A stretch of 64,000 nucleotides of DNA from Arthrobacter sp. zg-Y844 (GTDB lineage: Bacteria > Actinomycetota > Actinomycetes > Actinomycetales > Micrococcaceae). Position 1 is the stretch's first letter; every line of letters starts with the position of its first letter. The notes beneath the pieces are model-generated. The model made no database searches. It saw only the letters and a program-made list of their open reading frames with translations, and was not told the DNA's origin. The DNA lies in assembly GCF_024385465.1 (NCBI RefSeq), contig NZ_JANFLS010000001.1, positions 62,001 through 126,000 on the forward strand, read 5' to 3'. Below are positions 37,399 to 46,982 of this stretch, piece by piece. The translations under genes and the position numbers were made by a program.

Positions 37399-38391
37399 GT
37401 GGACGTCGTCCAGGAACCGGCCCCGCTGACGATCGTCATCACGACGTTCAACCGCTCCGGCTACCTCACCGGCCTGCTGGAGAGCATCAAAAGGCTCGAC
37501 CCCGCACCTGCGGCGGTTGTCGTGGTGGACAATGCCAGCACCGATGAGACTCCCCGGGTCCTGGAAGCAGCCCGTGCCGGCTTCCCCGTCCCGCTGTCCG
37601 TCCTGCGGCTGGAGACCAACACCGGCGGGGCCGGCGGGTTCGCAGCCGGTGTCGAGGCCGCCCTGGACTCCGGCGCGCAGTGGCTGTGGCTGATGGACGA
37701 CGACGTCGAGGTCCTCCCGGGTGCCGTGGCTGCGCTGAGCAAGTGGACCGGGACCTACGACTGCATCCACGGCCGGCGGTTCGACGCCGGCGGGGAACCG
37801 TTCTTCTGGCAGCACCGCTTCGTCCCGTTCCTGGGCGTGCACCTGCCGGTGCCGGGCAACGTTTTCCGCGACTCCCCCGTCTTCGACACCAATGTGGGCT
37901 GCTTCGAGGGAATGCTGATCAGCGCCGGCCAGGTGCGCCGGATAGGCCTGCCGGATGCCCGCTACTTCATCAACGGCGACGATGTGGTTTACGGCTGGCT
38001 CGCCTCCCTGGACCGGCCGGTGGCCTACGTCAATGATTTCGTGCTCCGCAAGGTCCGGGTGCAGAGACAGATCGACCTCGGCATCCGCCACCTCAACGAT
38101 TCCAGCGACCTTGGCCGCTTCACTGCCATGCGCAACCGCGGCCATACCGCCCGGTACCTCCAGGTCCACGGCCGGTATCACCGGTTCGGATTCGCCCTGG
38201 GGACCTTCCTGACCGCAGGGAAGGAACTGCTCAGGCTGGTTGCCGTGGAGCATTCGCTGCGGGGCGCCGGGCGCCTCTGGGCCGGCTGGCGCGGTGCCCG
38301 ACGCATCCTCCGGGACCGGTCCTGGTCCCCGATGGCCCCGCTGTCCGCGCCCGGGCAGCCATCACCGGAAACACGAAAGCAGCAGGTTTGA
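37399..38391 (+). CDS. GT2 family glycosyltransferase, paralogue of the preceding gene
   Basis: Start GTG at 37399, one base after the previous stop codon. The 330-residue protein has LTIVITTFNRSGYLTGLL, NTGGAGGFAAGV near residue 75 and the metal-binding WLWLMDDDVEV near residue 97, then INGDDVVYGWLA near residue 193. It resembles its upstream neighbour in motif order, so the pair probably arose by duplication and adds successive sugars. Its last bases overlap the TTG start of the epimerase gene. Confidence 0.85.
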   Translation: MDVVQEPAPLTIVITTFNRSGYLTGLLESIKRLDPAPAAVVVVDNASTDETPRVLEAARAGFPVPLSVLRLETNTGGAGGFAAGVEAALDSGAQWLWLMDDDVEVLPGAVAALSKWTGTYDCIHGRRFDAGGEPFFWQHRFVPFLGVHLPVPGNVFRDSPVFDTNVGCFEGMLISAGQVRRIGLPDARYFINGDDVVYGWLASLDRPVAYVNDFVLRKVRVQRQIDLGIRHLNDSSDLGRFTAMRNRGHTARYLQVHGRYHRFGFALGTFLTAGKELLRLVAVEHSLRGAGRLWAGWRGARRILRDRSWSPMAPLSAPGQPSPETRKQQV

Positions 38392-39362
38392 GCACTCCTT
38401 CTCCCGAACCCGTCCCTTCCTCCGGCACACCCTCGGTGTGGGCGGTCCTCGGCGGCACCGGCTTCATCGGTTCGGCCGTCCGCTCCGCACTGGCTGCAAG
38501 CGGGGTCGAGGTCCGGGCCGTTTCCGCTCCCCGGCTGCGTACCGATGCCTCGGACGTAGCCGGTTTGCTTGCGGAGGCCGCAGCGCTGGACACGGAACGC
38601 CGCCGGCTGGCCGACGCCTTCGCGGGGGTCGACGTCGTGGTGAATGCTGCCGGACTGGCGACGCCGGGAGCCGCGGACTCCCCCGAGCTCCGGGGTGCGA
38701 ACTCGCTGCTGCCTGCGTTGGTCGCCGATGCCGCTGACGCCGCCGGTGTCCGCCGGTTCGTACACCTGAGCAGCGCCGCGGTGCAGGGGCACCGTCCGTT
38801 CCTGGACGAAAGCCCGCATGTGGAACCGTTTTCGGCCTACTCCCGTTCCAAGGCACTCGGCGAACAGGTCCTTTCCGCCCGGCACGGCGGGTCCTGCAGC
38901 GTTGCCACGGTCCGCGCCACCTCGGTCCAGGGACCGGGCCGGGCGACCACAGCTAAGCTAAGCCGGCTCGCGGCCTCGCCGCTGGCATCCGTTGCCGGGC
39001 CCGGAACCGCACCCAGCCCGGTAAGTTCAGTAGATTCCCTGGTCGACTTCGTCCTGCGGGTAGGCTCCCACACGGGCCCGGTTCCTGCAGTGGTGCTGCA
39101 GCCCTGGGAACAGGCATCGGTGTCCTCCGTGCTTGAAGCAGCAGGCGGTCGGCGGCCGGCGCATCTGCCGGTCTGGGCCTGCCGTCTCGCGCTGCGGTCC
39201 GGCTATGCGGTCTCCTCGCTGGCCGGGGAGCGGCTGCACGGAGCACTGCGCCGCGTGGAGATGATGTGGTTCGGGCAGCGCCAGGAGCCCGGCTGGGCCG
39301 AGGCCACGGGCAACGTCCCGGAACCCCGCGTCCGCGAGGTCCTGGCAGCCTCCCGGAACTAA
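38388..39362 (+). CDS. NAD-dependent epimerase/dehydratase family protein
   Basis: This 324-residue extended SDR starts with TTG at 38388 overlapping the previous stop (TTGA). It has the Rossmann motif VLGGTGFIGSAV near residue 20, NAAGLATPG, LSSAAVQGH, and the catalytic YSRSK near residue 149 with Ser in the LSSAA segment. Substrate is not evident; a sugar nucleotide is likely from the neighbours. The final codons overlap, tail to tail, with the end of tsaC on the other strand by 4 bases, so no terminator can fit between them. Confidence 0.82.
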   Translation: MSTPSPEPVPSSGTPSVWAVLGGTGFIGSAVRSALAASGVEVRAVSAPRLRTDASDVAGLLAEAAALDTERRRLADAFAGVDVVVNAAGLATPGAADSPELRGANSLLPALVADAADAAGVRRFVHLSSAAVQGHRPFLDESPHVEPFSAYSRSKALGEQVLSARHGGSCSVATVRATSVQGPGRATTAKLSRLAASPLASVAGPGTAPSPVSSVDSLVDFVLRVGSHTGPVPAVVLQPWEQASVSSVLEAAGGRRPAHLPVWACRLALRSGYAVSSLAGERLHGALRRVEMMWFGQRQEPGWAEATGNVPEPRVREVLAASRN

Positions 39363-40075
39363 ACCGGTTTCTGGTCTTTGGCCAGGGAGGGCGCAGTGCC
39401 GCCCGCTGCGGGTTCTTCATCCAGATCCAGGATTCCCGGAACCACTTCGCGCAGGGCTGCGGTGCTGATCGCACCGCTGCGCACCACCCGCATCGGCTCG
39501 CTGGTGGCGTCCACAATGGTGGACGGCACTCCGTCGCTGCCGGCCACCGGACGGTGTCCGGCTTCCAGATAGACCTCCACGGATTCGCCCAGTTGTTCGC
39601 GTGCCTGCGCCGCGGTCTGTCCGGCCGGGGATCCCGTGCGGTTGGCCGAGGACACAGCCAGCGGCCCGGTGGCGGCCAGCAGGTCCAAGGCCACACTGTC
39701 GTCGGGCATCCGCAGCGCCACGGTCCCCATGGTGTCGCCCAGGTCCCAGCTCAGGGACGGCTGGGCGTGGAAGATCAGCGTCAACCCGCCCGGCCAGAAC
39801 GTACGTGCCAGGCTGCGGGCGTCTTCGGAAATGTCCGTGGCCAGGCCGTCCATGGTCTCCAGGCGCGGGATCAGCACGGGCGGGGGCATGCTCCGGCCGC
39901 GTCCCTTGGCCGCGAGCAGCGTAGCCACTCCCTGCGGGGAGAAAGCGTCGGCACCGATTCCGTACACGGTGTCGGTGGGAAGCACCACGCAGGATTTGGC
40001 GGCTATGGCGCGCTGGGCTGCCGCCAGGCCCTCACTGAGTTCTTCGGGGTTACTGCAGTCATAACTGGTGCTCAC
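39359..40075 (-). CDS. tsaC: L-threonylcarbamoyladenylate synthase (TsaC/YrdC type)
   Basis: The 238-residue enzyme makes threonylcarbamoyl-AMP from threonine, bicarbonate and ATP for the t6A modification of ANN-decoding tRNAs. The YrdC fold shows LPTDTVYGIGADAF near residue 32, KGRGRSMPPPVLI, FWPGGLTLIF near residue 93 and AVSSANRTGSPA near residue 140. It lacks the Sua5 C-terminal domain. The start is GTG, overlapping the prmC stop (GTGA), so the two are translated together. Confidence 0.94.
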   Translation of the reverse strand: MSTSYDCSNPEELSEGLAAAQRAIAAKSCVVLPTDTVYGIGADAFSPQGVATLLAAKGRGRSMPPPVLIPRLETMDGLATDISEDARSLARTFWPGGLTLIFHAQPSLSWDLGDTMGTVALRMPDDSVALDLLAATGPLAVSSANRTGSPAGQTAAQAREQLGESVEVYLEAGHRPVAGSDGVPSTIVDATSEPMRVVRSGAISTAALREVVPGILDLDEEPAAGGTAPSLAKDQKPV

Positions 40076-40992
40076 GGCAATATTCTTTCACTAGTGGATG
40101 CCACCGATGCGGAGCGTCGGACAGCCGACGTCGCCCGCGGGCGGTCATTGAGGTCCCGGTGGGATTGGACATCGGTCCAGGCCGGATCGCCGGCCAGCAG
40201 CCGGGCGATGGCCGGCGCCTGCACTTCGGCATGTTCCATCACGAAGTAGCCGCCTCCGGCAAGCAGCCGCGCCGCGGTCCGTGCTGCGGCCATCGGCAGT
40301 TCCAGGCCGTCCGCTCCCCCGCCGTACAGCGCCATGGCCGGATCATGCTCGGCGGCTTCCGGCTCGTTCGGGACGGCTTCGGCAGGGATGTACGGAGGGT
40401 TGGACACCACCACGTCGAAGCTGGCTTCGTGGCCGGCCAGGGCGGTCCGCAGGTCTTCCAGGACCAGGTGGACGCCCAGCGGAGCCAGGTTCCGTTCCGC
40501 CCAGGCGAAGGCGAGGGGGCTCAGCTCCACGGCATGCACTTCGGCTGCGGGAACCTCCGAGGCCACCGCAGCCGCGATGGCGCCGGAGCCGGTGCCGAGG
40601 TCCACGACCTTGGCCGAGCCGGCCCGGCGCGCAGCATCGATCGCCAGCTGCGCCACCGTTTCGGTTTCCGGCCGCGGCACGAAGACTCCGGGGCCGACGG
40701 CCAGTTCCAGGTACCGGAAATGGGCCTTTCCCGTCAGGTGCTGCAACGGCAACCGGGCGGCCCGTTCGGACACCAGTGCGGCGTATCCCCGGGGTGCCGG
40801 CACGTCGGTGAAGGCCAGCGCCCGGATCCGTCCGGGGCTTTCGCCCAGCAGGTGCGCGGCGAGCAGCTCGGCGTCCACCCGCGGTGACGGTACTCCGGCG
40901 GCGGCGAGTTCCGCCGTCGCACGGCGCAGCGCGTCGGCCAGGGTGCCGCCGGCACCGGCCGCGGAACCGGTGGGGCTATTAGCTTTCGTCAC
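40072..40992 (-). CDS. prmC: Peptide chain release factor N5-glutamine methyltransferase
   Basis: The enzyme methylates the Gln of the GGQ motif in RF1 and RF2. Start GTG at 40992 (MTKANSPTG) overlaps the prfA stop by 14 bases; the frame is open to ATG at 41019 as an alternative. The 306-residue protein has VPRPETETV near residue 108, the SAM motif [16 protein letters not shown] near residue 130, and the catalytic [11 protein letters not shown] near residue 195 that holds the glutamine. The C-terminus is Arg/Ser-rich and longer than usual. Its substrate is encoded directly upstream. Confidence 0.95.
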   Translation of the reverse strand: MTKANSPTGSAAGAGGTLADALRRATAELAAAGVPSPRVDAELLAAHLLGESPGRIRALAFTDVPAPRGYAALVSERAARLPLQHLTGKAHFRYLELAVGPGVFVPRPETETVAQLAIDAARRAGSAKVVDLGTGSGAIAAAVASEVPAAEVHAVELSPLAFAWAERNLAPLGVHLVLEDLRTALAGHEASFDVVVSNPPYIPAEAVPNEPEAAEHDPAMALYGGGADGLELPMAAARTAARLLAGGGYFVMEHAEVQAPAIARLLAGDPAWTDVQSHRDLNDRPRATSAVRRSASVASTSERILP

Positions 40993-42058
40993 CGATGGCG
41001 TCCAGCCGTGCCTGCTCATCCATTTCAATGGCTGCCTGCACCACTGCCTCAAGCTCGCCGTTCAGCACGGTGTCCAGGTTGTAGGCCTTGTAGCCGGTGC
41101 GGTGGTCCACGATCCGGTTTTCCGGGTAGTTGTACGTCCGGATCCGCTCCGAGCGGTCCATGGTCCGGATCTGCGACTTCCGGATGTCCGAGTTCGCGGC
41201 GTCGATCTTTTCCTGCTCGTGCGCGAGGATACGTGAGCGCAGCACGCGCATGGCTGCTTCGCGGTTCTGCAGCTGCGACTTTTCGTTCTGCATGGCCACC
41301 ACAATGCCGGTGGGCAGGTGGGTGATGCGCACGGCCGAGTCGGTGGTGTTCACCGACTGTCCGCCGGGACCGGAGGAGCGGTAGACGTCGATCTTCAAGT
41401 CGTTCTGGCTGATCGCGACTTCTTCCGGCTCGTCCACTTCGGGCAGCACCAGGACGCCGGCAGCCGAAGTGTGGATCCGGCCCTGGGACTCCGTGACGGG
41501 AACGCGCTGCACGCGGTGCACGCCGCCTTCATACTTCAGGCGTGCGTAAACGCCTTCTGCCGGATCGTTGGAGTTGCCCTTGATGGCCATGGCAACGTCC
41601 TTGTAGCCGCCCAGGTCCGACTCGGTGGCCGAGATGATTTCCGTACGCCAGCCGCGGTGCTCGGCGTAGCGGGTGTACATGCGCAGCAGGTCGCCGGCGA
41701 ACAGGGCGGCTTCGTCGCCGCCTTCGCCGCCCTTGACCTCGATGATGACGTCGCGTCCGTCATTGGGGTCCCTCGGAATCAGCAGGCGGCGCAGCTTCTC
41801 CTGCGCGTCCTCCAGCTGCTCCTTAAGCACGGGTACCTCGGCGGCGAATTCCGGGTCCTCATCCGCCATTTCGGCGGCGGCGGCCAGGTCATCCTCAAGT
41901 CCGTGCCAACGGTTGTAGGCATCCACAATCCGGCTGAGTTCGGCGTAGCGCCGTCCCAGCCGGCGGGCCAGGCCCTGGTCCGCGTGCACTGCCGGGTCGG
42001 ACAAGCGCAGCTGGAGTTCAGCGTGCTCATCCAACAGGCCCTGTATGGACTCAAACAT
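40979..42058 (-). CDS. prfA: Peptide chain release factor 1
   Basis: RF1 reads UAA and UAG stop codons. The 359-residue protein has the stop-codon reading tripeptide PVT in [16 protein letters not shown] near residue 190 and the catalytic GGQ in [17 protein letters not shown] near residue 233, whose Gln is methylated by PrmC. ATG at 42058 is preceded by AAAGAGGAA. The gene is followed by its modifying enzyme prmC, and 144 bases separate it from rho upstream. Confidence 0.97.
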   Translation of the reverse strand: MFESIQGLLDEHAELQLRLSDPAVHADQGLARRLGRRYAELSRIVDAYNRWHGLEDDLAAAAEMADEDPEFAAEVPVLKEQLEDAQEKLRRLLIPRDPNDGRDVIIEVKGGEGGDEAALFAGDLLRMYTRYAEHRGWRTEIISATESDLGGYKDVAMAIKGNSNDPAEGVYARLKYEGGVHRVQRVPVTESQGRIHTSAAGVLVLPEVDEPEEVAISQNDLKIDVYRSSGPGGQSVNTTDSAVRITHLPTGIVVAMQNEKSQLQNREAAMRVLRSRILAHEQEKIDAANSDIRKSQIRTMDRSERIRTYNYPENRIVDHRTGYKAYNLDTVLNGELEAVVQAAIEMDEQARLDAIGDES

Positions 42059-42140
42059 GTTCTAGATTCCTCTTTCAGCTGGGTTTCCCACATGGAAGTT
42101 TATCGGTTCGCGCGCCCGTCGGTCCCCGGGCGTTAACGAA

Positions 42141-42194
42141 CGAGCCGCCCAGGCCCCCTGCCCGCGTGCAGCGGGAGGGGGCATGAGCGGCTCG
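42141..42194 (-). terminator. Terminator after rho
   Basis: A long interrupted inverted repeat: outer arms CGAGCCGC (42141-42148) and GCGGCTCG (42187-42194), inner arms around GCCCCCTGCCCGC and GCGGGAGGGGGC (42171-42182). It directly follows the rho stop codon on the minus strand. The T-run after it is short. Confidence 0.65.
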
Positions 42195-42202
42195 TAAGGC
42201 AG

Positions 42203-44443
42203 CTAGTTGTCCTTGGTGCCCAGGGTGGTCTGCTGGACCTGCATCAGGAACTCGACGTTGGACTGCGTCTCCCGGATCTTGCCGGTGAGCAGTTCCAGCG
42301 CCTGCTGGGTGTCCAGTCCGGACAGGACCCGGCGCAGCTTCCACATGATCTTGACTTCATCCGGGGAGAGCAGGTTCTCTTCGCGGCGGGTACCCGACGC
42401 GTTGACATCCACGGCCGGGAAGATGCGCTTGTCCGCAAGGTTGCGGGACAGTCGCAGCTCCATGTTGCCGGTGCCCTTGAATTCCTCGAAGATGACCTCG
42501 TCCATCTTGGACCCGGTCTCCACCAGGGCCGTGGCCAGGATGGTCAGCGAGCCGCCGTTTTCGATGTTGCGGGCAGCACCGAAGAAACGCTTGGGCGGGT
42601 ACAGTGCGGACGAATCCACACCGCCGGAGAGGATACGGCCCGACGCCGGAGCGGCCAGGTTGTAGGCACGTCCCAGGCGGGTCATGGAGTCAAGCAGCAC
42701 CACGACGTCGTTGCCCATTTCCACCAGGCGCTTGGCGCGCTCGATGGCGAGTTCGGCAACAGTGGTGTGGTCATCGGCGGGGCGGTCGAAGGTGGAGGCA
42801 ATGACCTCGCCCTTGACCGTGCGCTGCATGTCCGTGACTTCTTCGGGACGCTCGTCCACGAGGACCATCATGAGGTGGACCTCAGGATTGTTGATCGTGA
42901 TTGCGTTGGCAATTGCCTGCAGGATCAGCGTCTTTCCGGCCTTCGGCGGGGAAACGATGAGGCCGCGCTGGCCCTTGCCGATCGGAGCCACGAGGTCGAT
43001 GACACGCGGGCCGATCACCTTGGCATTGGTTTCCAGGCGCAGACGCTCGGAGGGGTACAGCGGGACCAGCTTGGAGAACTCCACGCGGTCCTTGTTGTCC
43101 TCGGCCTGCTTGCCGTTGACGGACGTGAGGCGGACCAGTGCGTTGAACTTCTGGCGCTGGTTTCCGCCCTGGTTTTCGCCTTCACGCGGGGCGCGGATGG
43201 CGCCGACGACGGCGTCGCCCTTGCGCAGGTTGTACTTCTTCACCTGGGCGAGGGAAACGTAGACATCGTTCGGGCCCGGCAGGTAACCGGAGGTCCGTAC
43301 GAAGGCGTAGTTCTCCAGGACGTCGAGGATGCCGGCCACGGGCAGCAGGACGTCGTCTTCAGTGACCTCGACGTCGTCGACCTCGGGGTTCTGGTTGCGG
43401 TTGCGGCGGCGCTCGTTGCGGTCGCGGAAACGATCGTTCCGGTCGCCGCGGTCATTGCGGTCATTGCGCTCGTTGCGGTTCCGGTTGCGGCGGTTACGCC
43501 CGCGCCCGTTCTCGTCACTGTCGTCGCGGTTGTTGTCGCGGTCGCGGTTGTTCTCGCGGTTGCCACCGTTGTCGCGGTTGTTGTCGCGGTCGCGGTTGTT
43601 CTCGCGGTTGCCACCGTTGTCACGGTTATTGTCGCGGTCACGGTTGTTCTCGCGGTCGCGGTTGTTCTCGCGGTTGCCACCGTTGTCACGGTTGTTGTCG
43701 CGGTCCGAGCGGTTGCGGTCACGGCGCTCACGGCGTTCGCCGCGCTCGTCGTCGCCCTGGGTCCGGGCCTCAGCGCCGTTGTTGGCAGCGCCGTTGCTGT
43801 TGGCAGCGTCCTTGTTGGCAGCGCCGCTGCTGGAAGCGTCCTCTGCAGGTGCCTCGGCGGAAGCGTTGCTGACGGTTCCGTTGGACTCGTTGGAATCGCT
43901 GCGGCGGTTGCGGCTGCGGCGGTTGCCGCGCTCGCGCTGGCCCTCTTCGCGTCCGTTGTCTTCGCGTGCCTCGCGGTTCCGGGCCGGAGCCGCTTCTGCT
44001 TCCGGCGAGGCGGCGGGTGCCGGTGCCTCGGCCGGTGCAGTTTCCGCGGGGGCGGAAGTGACGACGCCGTCACTGGCTGCACGCCGGTTGCGGTTACGGG
44101 TACGCGTCGGGCGGGTCGTCTCGGCCTCTGCGGACTGCTCCGCGGGTGCTGCTGCCGCCTTCTCGGGCGCCGAAGCACCCTTGGCTGCGTCGTCGCCGGC
44201 CTCGCCGCGGGAACCGCGGACCGGCCGGTCGGCTACTGCGCCGCCGCGCTGGTGGTTGGAGATGGCCGTAACCAGATCTCCCTTACGCATGCGGGAACCC
44301 CCGGTGATGCCGAGCTGGCCGGCAAGCGCCTGGAGCTGCGCGAGCTTAAGGCCTGCAAGGCCGGCGCTCTTTGATGCGTTCTCGCCGGTTGAACCGGCGG
44401 ATGCTGAATCCACGCCTGCAGTCAGGCTAGTGGTATCTGTCAC
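42203..44443 (-). CDS. rho: Transcription termination factor Rho with long RNA-binding insertion
   Basis: Start GTG at 44443 is chosen for the AAGGAT ribosome-binding site just before it. The 746-residue hexameric RNA helicase ends transcription. Residues about 25-65 form the N-terminal helix bundle (LAGLKLAQLQALAGQLGI); about 65-350 are a disordered, charged insertion with tandem Arg-Asp-Asn-rich 16-residue units; the cold-shock-like RNA-binding domain follows (VLENYAFVRTSGYLPGPNDVY); the motor has Walker A SPPKAGKTLIL near residue 495, Walker B VVVLLDSMTRLGRA and the Q/R-loops. Such insertions are known from Micrococcus luteus Rho and let it act on GC-rich RNA. Confidence 0.96.
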   Translation of the reverse strand: MTDTTSLTAGVDSASAGSTGENASKSAGLAGLKLAQLQALAGQLGITGGSRMRKGDLVTAISNHQRGGAVADRPVRGSRGEAGDDAAKGASAPEKAAAAPAEQSAEAETTRPTRTRNRNRRAASDGVVTSAPAETAPAEAPAPAASPEAEAAPARNREAREDNGREEGQRERGNRRSRNRRSDSNESNGTVSNASAEAPAEDASSSGAANKDAANSNGAANNGAEARTQGDDERGERRERRDRNRSDRDNNRDNGGNRENNRDRENNRDRDNNRDNGGNRENNRDRDNNRDNGGNRENNRDRDNNRDDSDENGRGRNRRNRNRNERNDRNDRGDRNDRFRDRNERRRNRNQNPEVDDVEVTEDDVLLPVAGILDVLENYAFVRTSGYLPGPNDVYVSLAQVKKYNLRKGDAVVGAIRAPREGENQGGNQRQKFNALVRLTSVNGKQAEDNKDRVEFSKLVPLYPSERLRLETNAKVIGPRVIDLVAPIGKGQRGLIVSPPKAGKTLILQAIANAITINNPEVHLMMVLVDERPEEVTDMQRTVKGEVIASTFDRPADDHTTVAELAIERAKRLVEMGNDVVVLLDSMTRLGRAYNLAAPASGRILSGGVDSSALYPPKRFFGAARNIENGGSLTILATALVETGSKMDEVIFEEFKGTGNMELRLSRNLADKRIFPAVDVNASGTRREENLLSPDEVKIMWKLRRVLSGLDTQQALELLTGKIRETQSNVEFLMQVQQTTLGTKDN
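43526..43706 (-). repeat. 48-bp in-frame tandem repeat inside rho
   Basis: The DNA repeats a 48-base unit encoding 16 residues of the type DNGGNRENNRDRDNNR about three times, with one 18-base partial duplication (RDRENN). It is in frame, and number of copies could vary between strains by slippage. Confidence 0.8.
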
Positions 44444-44837
44444 GAAGGATCCTTCCCCCTCGTCGGGCGGTCCGGCGCAATGCCGGCCGCGGTGATTGGC
44501 CCTGGTCCCAAAATCAGACATTGGGTCAGGGTTCGCCTACTACCGGCCCGATGGCCGGAGAAAGGCGAATCTGCTGGGTGCCTTTTGTAAAGAAGAATCC
44601 ACGCAGAGTCTGGTCAGCTTCGCTGCCGAACACGCGGCATTCAAGCGGGACACGCCGCTTCTTGGCGGTTCCTTTGAAGGCTGCACCGGAGACTGTGCCT
44701 CCGCGGGTGGGCATTTGAATCAACGGAAATCACCGCAGGACGGGTGCAATCACACCTGACGGCGGCAAAGTGTTTTCAACTAAAGCCCGGGGCGGCCCGA
44801 AATGGACGGCTACCTGCGGGAGCACAGGACGGAAAAA
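44444..44837. other. 394-base gap between thrB and rho, no gene supported
   Basis: This should hold the rho promoter and leader. On the minus strand I see no clear -35/-10 pair. An 87-codon plus-strand frame (44496-44759) has no ribosome-binding site or recognisable motif and is not called. A small inverted repeat CCGGCC...GGCCGG lies near 44543-44559. Rho leaders are often autoregulated in other bacteria; that is possible but not shown here. Confidence 0.5.
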
Positions 44838-45842
44838 TTACCGCTGGTGCCCTTCCACTCTAGCACCATCTCGCTCGACACCAAGCCGCAGAACACGCCA
44901 ATTTTCGCCGTATTCCGCTGCCTGCAAATGTTTGGTCATTGCCTGCTCCGCTTCCAGAGCGGCCTCCTCGCCGTCGGCAAGGCACATCACTGTGGGACCG
45001 GCACCGGAAATCACGGCGGCGAATCCCGCTGAGCGCAGTGACTGCAGCAGCCGGGCACTGGGCAGCATCGCGGGTGCCCGGAACTCCTGGTGCAGCGCGT
45101 CCTGCGTTCCCTCGAGCAGCAGCGACGGATCCACGGTCAGGGCGTGGATCAACAGCGCGGCACGGCCCGCGTTGGCCGCTGCGGTCCGGTGGGCCACGGT
45201 GGCCGGCAGCAGGCCGCGGGCACTCTCGGTGGAGAGTTCCACGGCCGGTACGGCGACTACGGGAACCACATCGGGATGGACCGAGGCCCGAACGGAGCGG
45301 AAAACGCCGTCGTCCGCCCAGGAAATCGCGAGGTCGCCGACGAGTGCGGGAGCAACATTGTCCGGGTGGCCCTCCAGCGCCGAGCAACTGTGCAGCAGGC
45401 CTGCGGCATCGAGCCGGGATTCGGCCGGCAGCAGGGAATTCGCGGCTAGGACGCCGGACACAATAGCCGACGCCGAAGAGCCCAGTCCGCGGCCGTGCGG
45501 AATAGCGTTCTCTGCGCTCAAATGAAGCCCCCGGGCGCTGTATCCGGCGGCAGCCAGGGTGGACAGCAGGGTGCGGACCACCAGGTGGGAGGAGTCCAGG
45601 GGAACGTTTCCGGCACCCTCCCCCGCAACCTCGACGAAAACGCCTTCCTCCGCGGAGGTGCGCACCCGCACCGTGTCATACAGCGTGAGCGCCAGCCCCA
45701 GGGAGTCGAACCCCGGGCCCAGGTTGGCGCTCGTTGCGGGCACGGTCACGGTCACGTCCTGCCCCGGCGCCAGGGTTCGGGAACCGGTGCGGGAAACGGA
45801 GCGGGAACCGGAGCGCGGCCCGCCGGGCAGATCCACCTGCAT
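44838..45842 (-). CDS. thrB: Homoserine kinase
   Basis: The 334-residue GHMP kinase phosphorylates homoserine in threonine synthesis. Motifs are VPATSANLGPGFDSLG near residue 34 (GHMP motif 1), the ATP-binding IPHGRGLGSSASAIVSG near residue 110 (motif 2), and AAVISGAGPTVMCLA near residue 275 (motif 3). The first 28 residues are an odd Ser/Arg/Gly-rich extension (GSRSVSRTGSRTL), from GGAACCGG-type DNA repeats; a start within it is possible. It closes the run argS-lysA-hom-thrC-thrB. Confidence 0.95.
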   Translation of the reverse strand: MQVDLPGGPRSGSRSVSRTGSRTLAPGQDVTVTVPATSANLGPGFDSLGLALTLYDTVRVRTSAEEGVFVEVAGEGAGNVPLDSSHLVVRTLLSTLAAAGYSARGLHLSAENAIPHGRGLGSSASAIVSGVLAANSLLPAESRLDAAGLLHSCSALEGHPDNVAPALVGDLAISWADDGVFRSVRASVHPDVVPVVAVPAVELSTESARGLLPATVAHRTAAANAGRAALLIHALTVDPSLLLEGTQDALHQEFRAPAMLPSARLLQSLRSAGFAAVISGAGPTVMCLADGEEAALEAEQAMTKHLQAAEYGENWRVLRLGVERDGARVEGHQR

Positions 45843-45851
45843 GCTTCAGCC

Positions 45852-46979
45852 CTACTTGCCGGATCCGGCGGGCTGCGCCGCTTCCAGGCCCAGCGCTGCC
45901 GCCACGCTCACAACGTCGAAGTCCACCTTGGTGGGTTCGACGTCGGATCCGTCGGCGGTGCGCAGTGCCCACTGCGGGTCCTTCAAGCCGTGTCCGGTGA
46001 CCGTAATAACGATGGTCTTGCCGGCGGGGACTTCCCCTGCGGCATGCTTCTTGAGCAGCCCGGCCACACCCGCGGCGGAGGCCGGTTCCACGAACACGCC
46101 TTCGCGGGAAGACAGCCAGCGGTGCGCGTCGAGGATTTCGGTGTCCGTGACGGCTTCGATCAGGCCGCCGGATTCGTCGCGGGCGGCAATCGCCTGGTCC
46201 CAGGAGGCCGGGTTGCCGATCCGGATGGCGGTGGCAATGGTGTCCGGATCGGTGATCGGATGTCCCTTCACCAGGGGCGAGGCGCCTTCGGCCTGGAAGC
46301 CCCACATGTGCGGCGTCTTGGTGGCCACCGGCGCCAGTTCCTCGCCGGCCACGTTGGTCCAGGGCTTCGCGTATTCGGAGTAGCCCTTCCAGTAGGCGGT
46401 GATGTTTCCGGCATTGCCGACGGGCAGCAGGTGGTAGTCGGGGGCATCGCCGAGGTAGTCCACCACTTCGAAGGACGCGGTTTTCTGGCCCTCAATGCGC
46501 GCCGGATTCACGGAGTTCACCAGGAACACCGGGTAGGCCTCGGCAAGCTTGCGGGCCACCTCCAGGCAGTTGTCGAAATTGCCGCGGACCTGGAGCAGCT
46601 GGGCGCCGTGCGCAATGGCCTGGCTGAGCTTGCCCATGGAGATCTTGCCGTCCGGCACCAGCACGGCGCAGGTAATGCCCGCCTGCGTCGCATAGGCGGC
46701 GGCCGATGCGCTGGTGTTGCCGGTCGACGCGCACACCACTGCCTTGGCGCCGGATTCCACGGCTGCGGTCATGGCCATGGTCATTCCGCGGTCCTTGAAG
46801 GACCCGGTGGGGTTCATGCCTTCGACCTTGAGGTACACCTCCGAGCCGGTCAGTTCGGACAGCGCCTTCGCGCGGACCAGCGGCGTACCGCCCTCGCCGA
46901 GGGTAATGACCTCGGTGCTCTCGGTGACCGGAAGACGGTCGGCGTATTCGCGGATAACGCCGCGCCATTGGTGAGCCAC
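45852..46979 (-). CDS. thrC: Threonine synthase
   Basis: This 375-residue PLP enzyme converts O-phosphohomoserine to threonine. The PLP lysine is in [15 protein letters not shown] near residue 62, the ring-stacking segment is [17 protein letters not shown] near residue 84, and the phosphate loop is [16 protein letters not shown] near residue 185. The start is GTG at 46979, with GGAG 8 bases before it overlapping the hom stop. Length is that of the short (class 2) type. thrB follows after 9 bases. Confidence 0.96.
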   Translation of the reverse strand: MAHQWRGVIREYADRLPVTESTEVITLGEGGTPLVRAKALSELTGSEVYLKVEGMNPTGSFKDRGMTMAMTAAVESGAKAVVCASTGNTSASAAAYATQAGITCAVLVPDGKISMGKLSQAIAHGAQLLQVRGNFDNCLEVARKLAEAYPVFLVNSVNPARIEGQKTASFEVVDYLGDAPDYHLLPVGNAGNITAYWKGYSEYAKPWTNVAGEELAPVATKTPHMWGFQAEGASPLVKGHPITDPDTIATAIRIGNPASWDQAIAARDESGGLIEAVTDTEILDAHRWLSSREGVFVEPASAAGVAGLLKKHAAGEVPAGKTIVITVTGHGLKDPQWALRTADGSDVEPTKVDFDVVSVAAALGLEAAQPAGSGK

Positions 46980-46982
46980 GGC

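Noticed and set aside
43526-43706. Tandem repeats that might be a CRISPR array
   Set aside because: The 48-base units are contiguous without unique spacers, in frame inside rho, and there are no cas genes.
42767-44374. A 535-codon plus-strand open frame, Val/Ala repeat-rich, opposite rho
   Set aside because: The Val-Ala repeats are the antisense reading of the Rho Arg/Asp/Asn repeats. The Rho frame has the Walker motifs, so it is the real gene.
44496-44759. An 87-codon plus-strand frame in the thrB-rho gap
   Set aside because: No ribosome-binding site, no hydrophobic or motif pattern, and it runs against both neighbouring genes over the expected rho leader.
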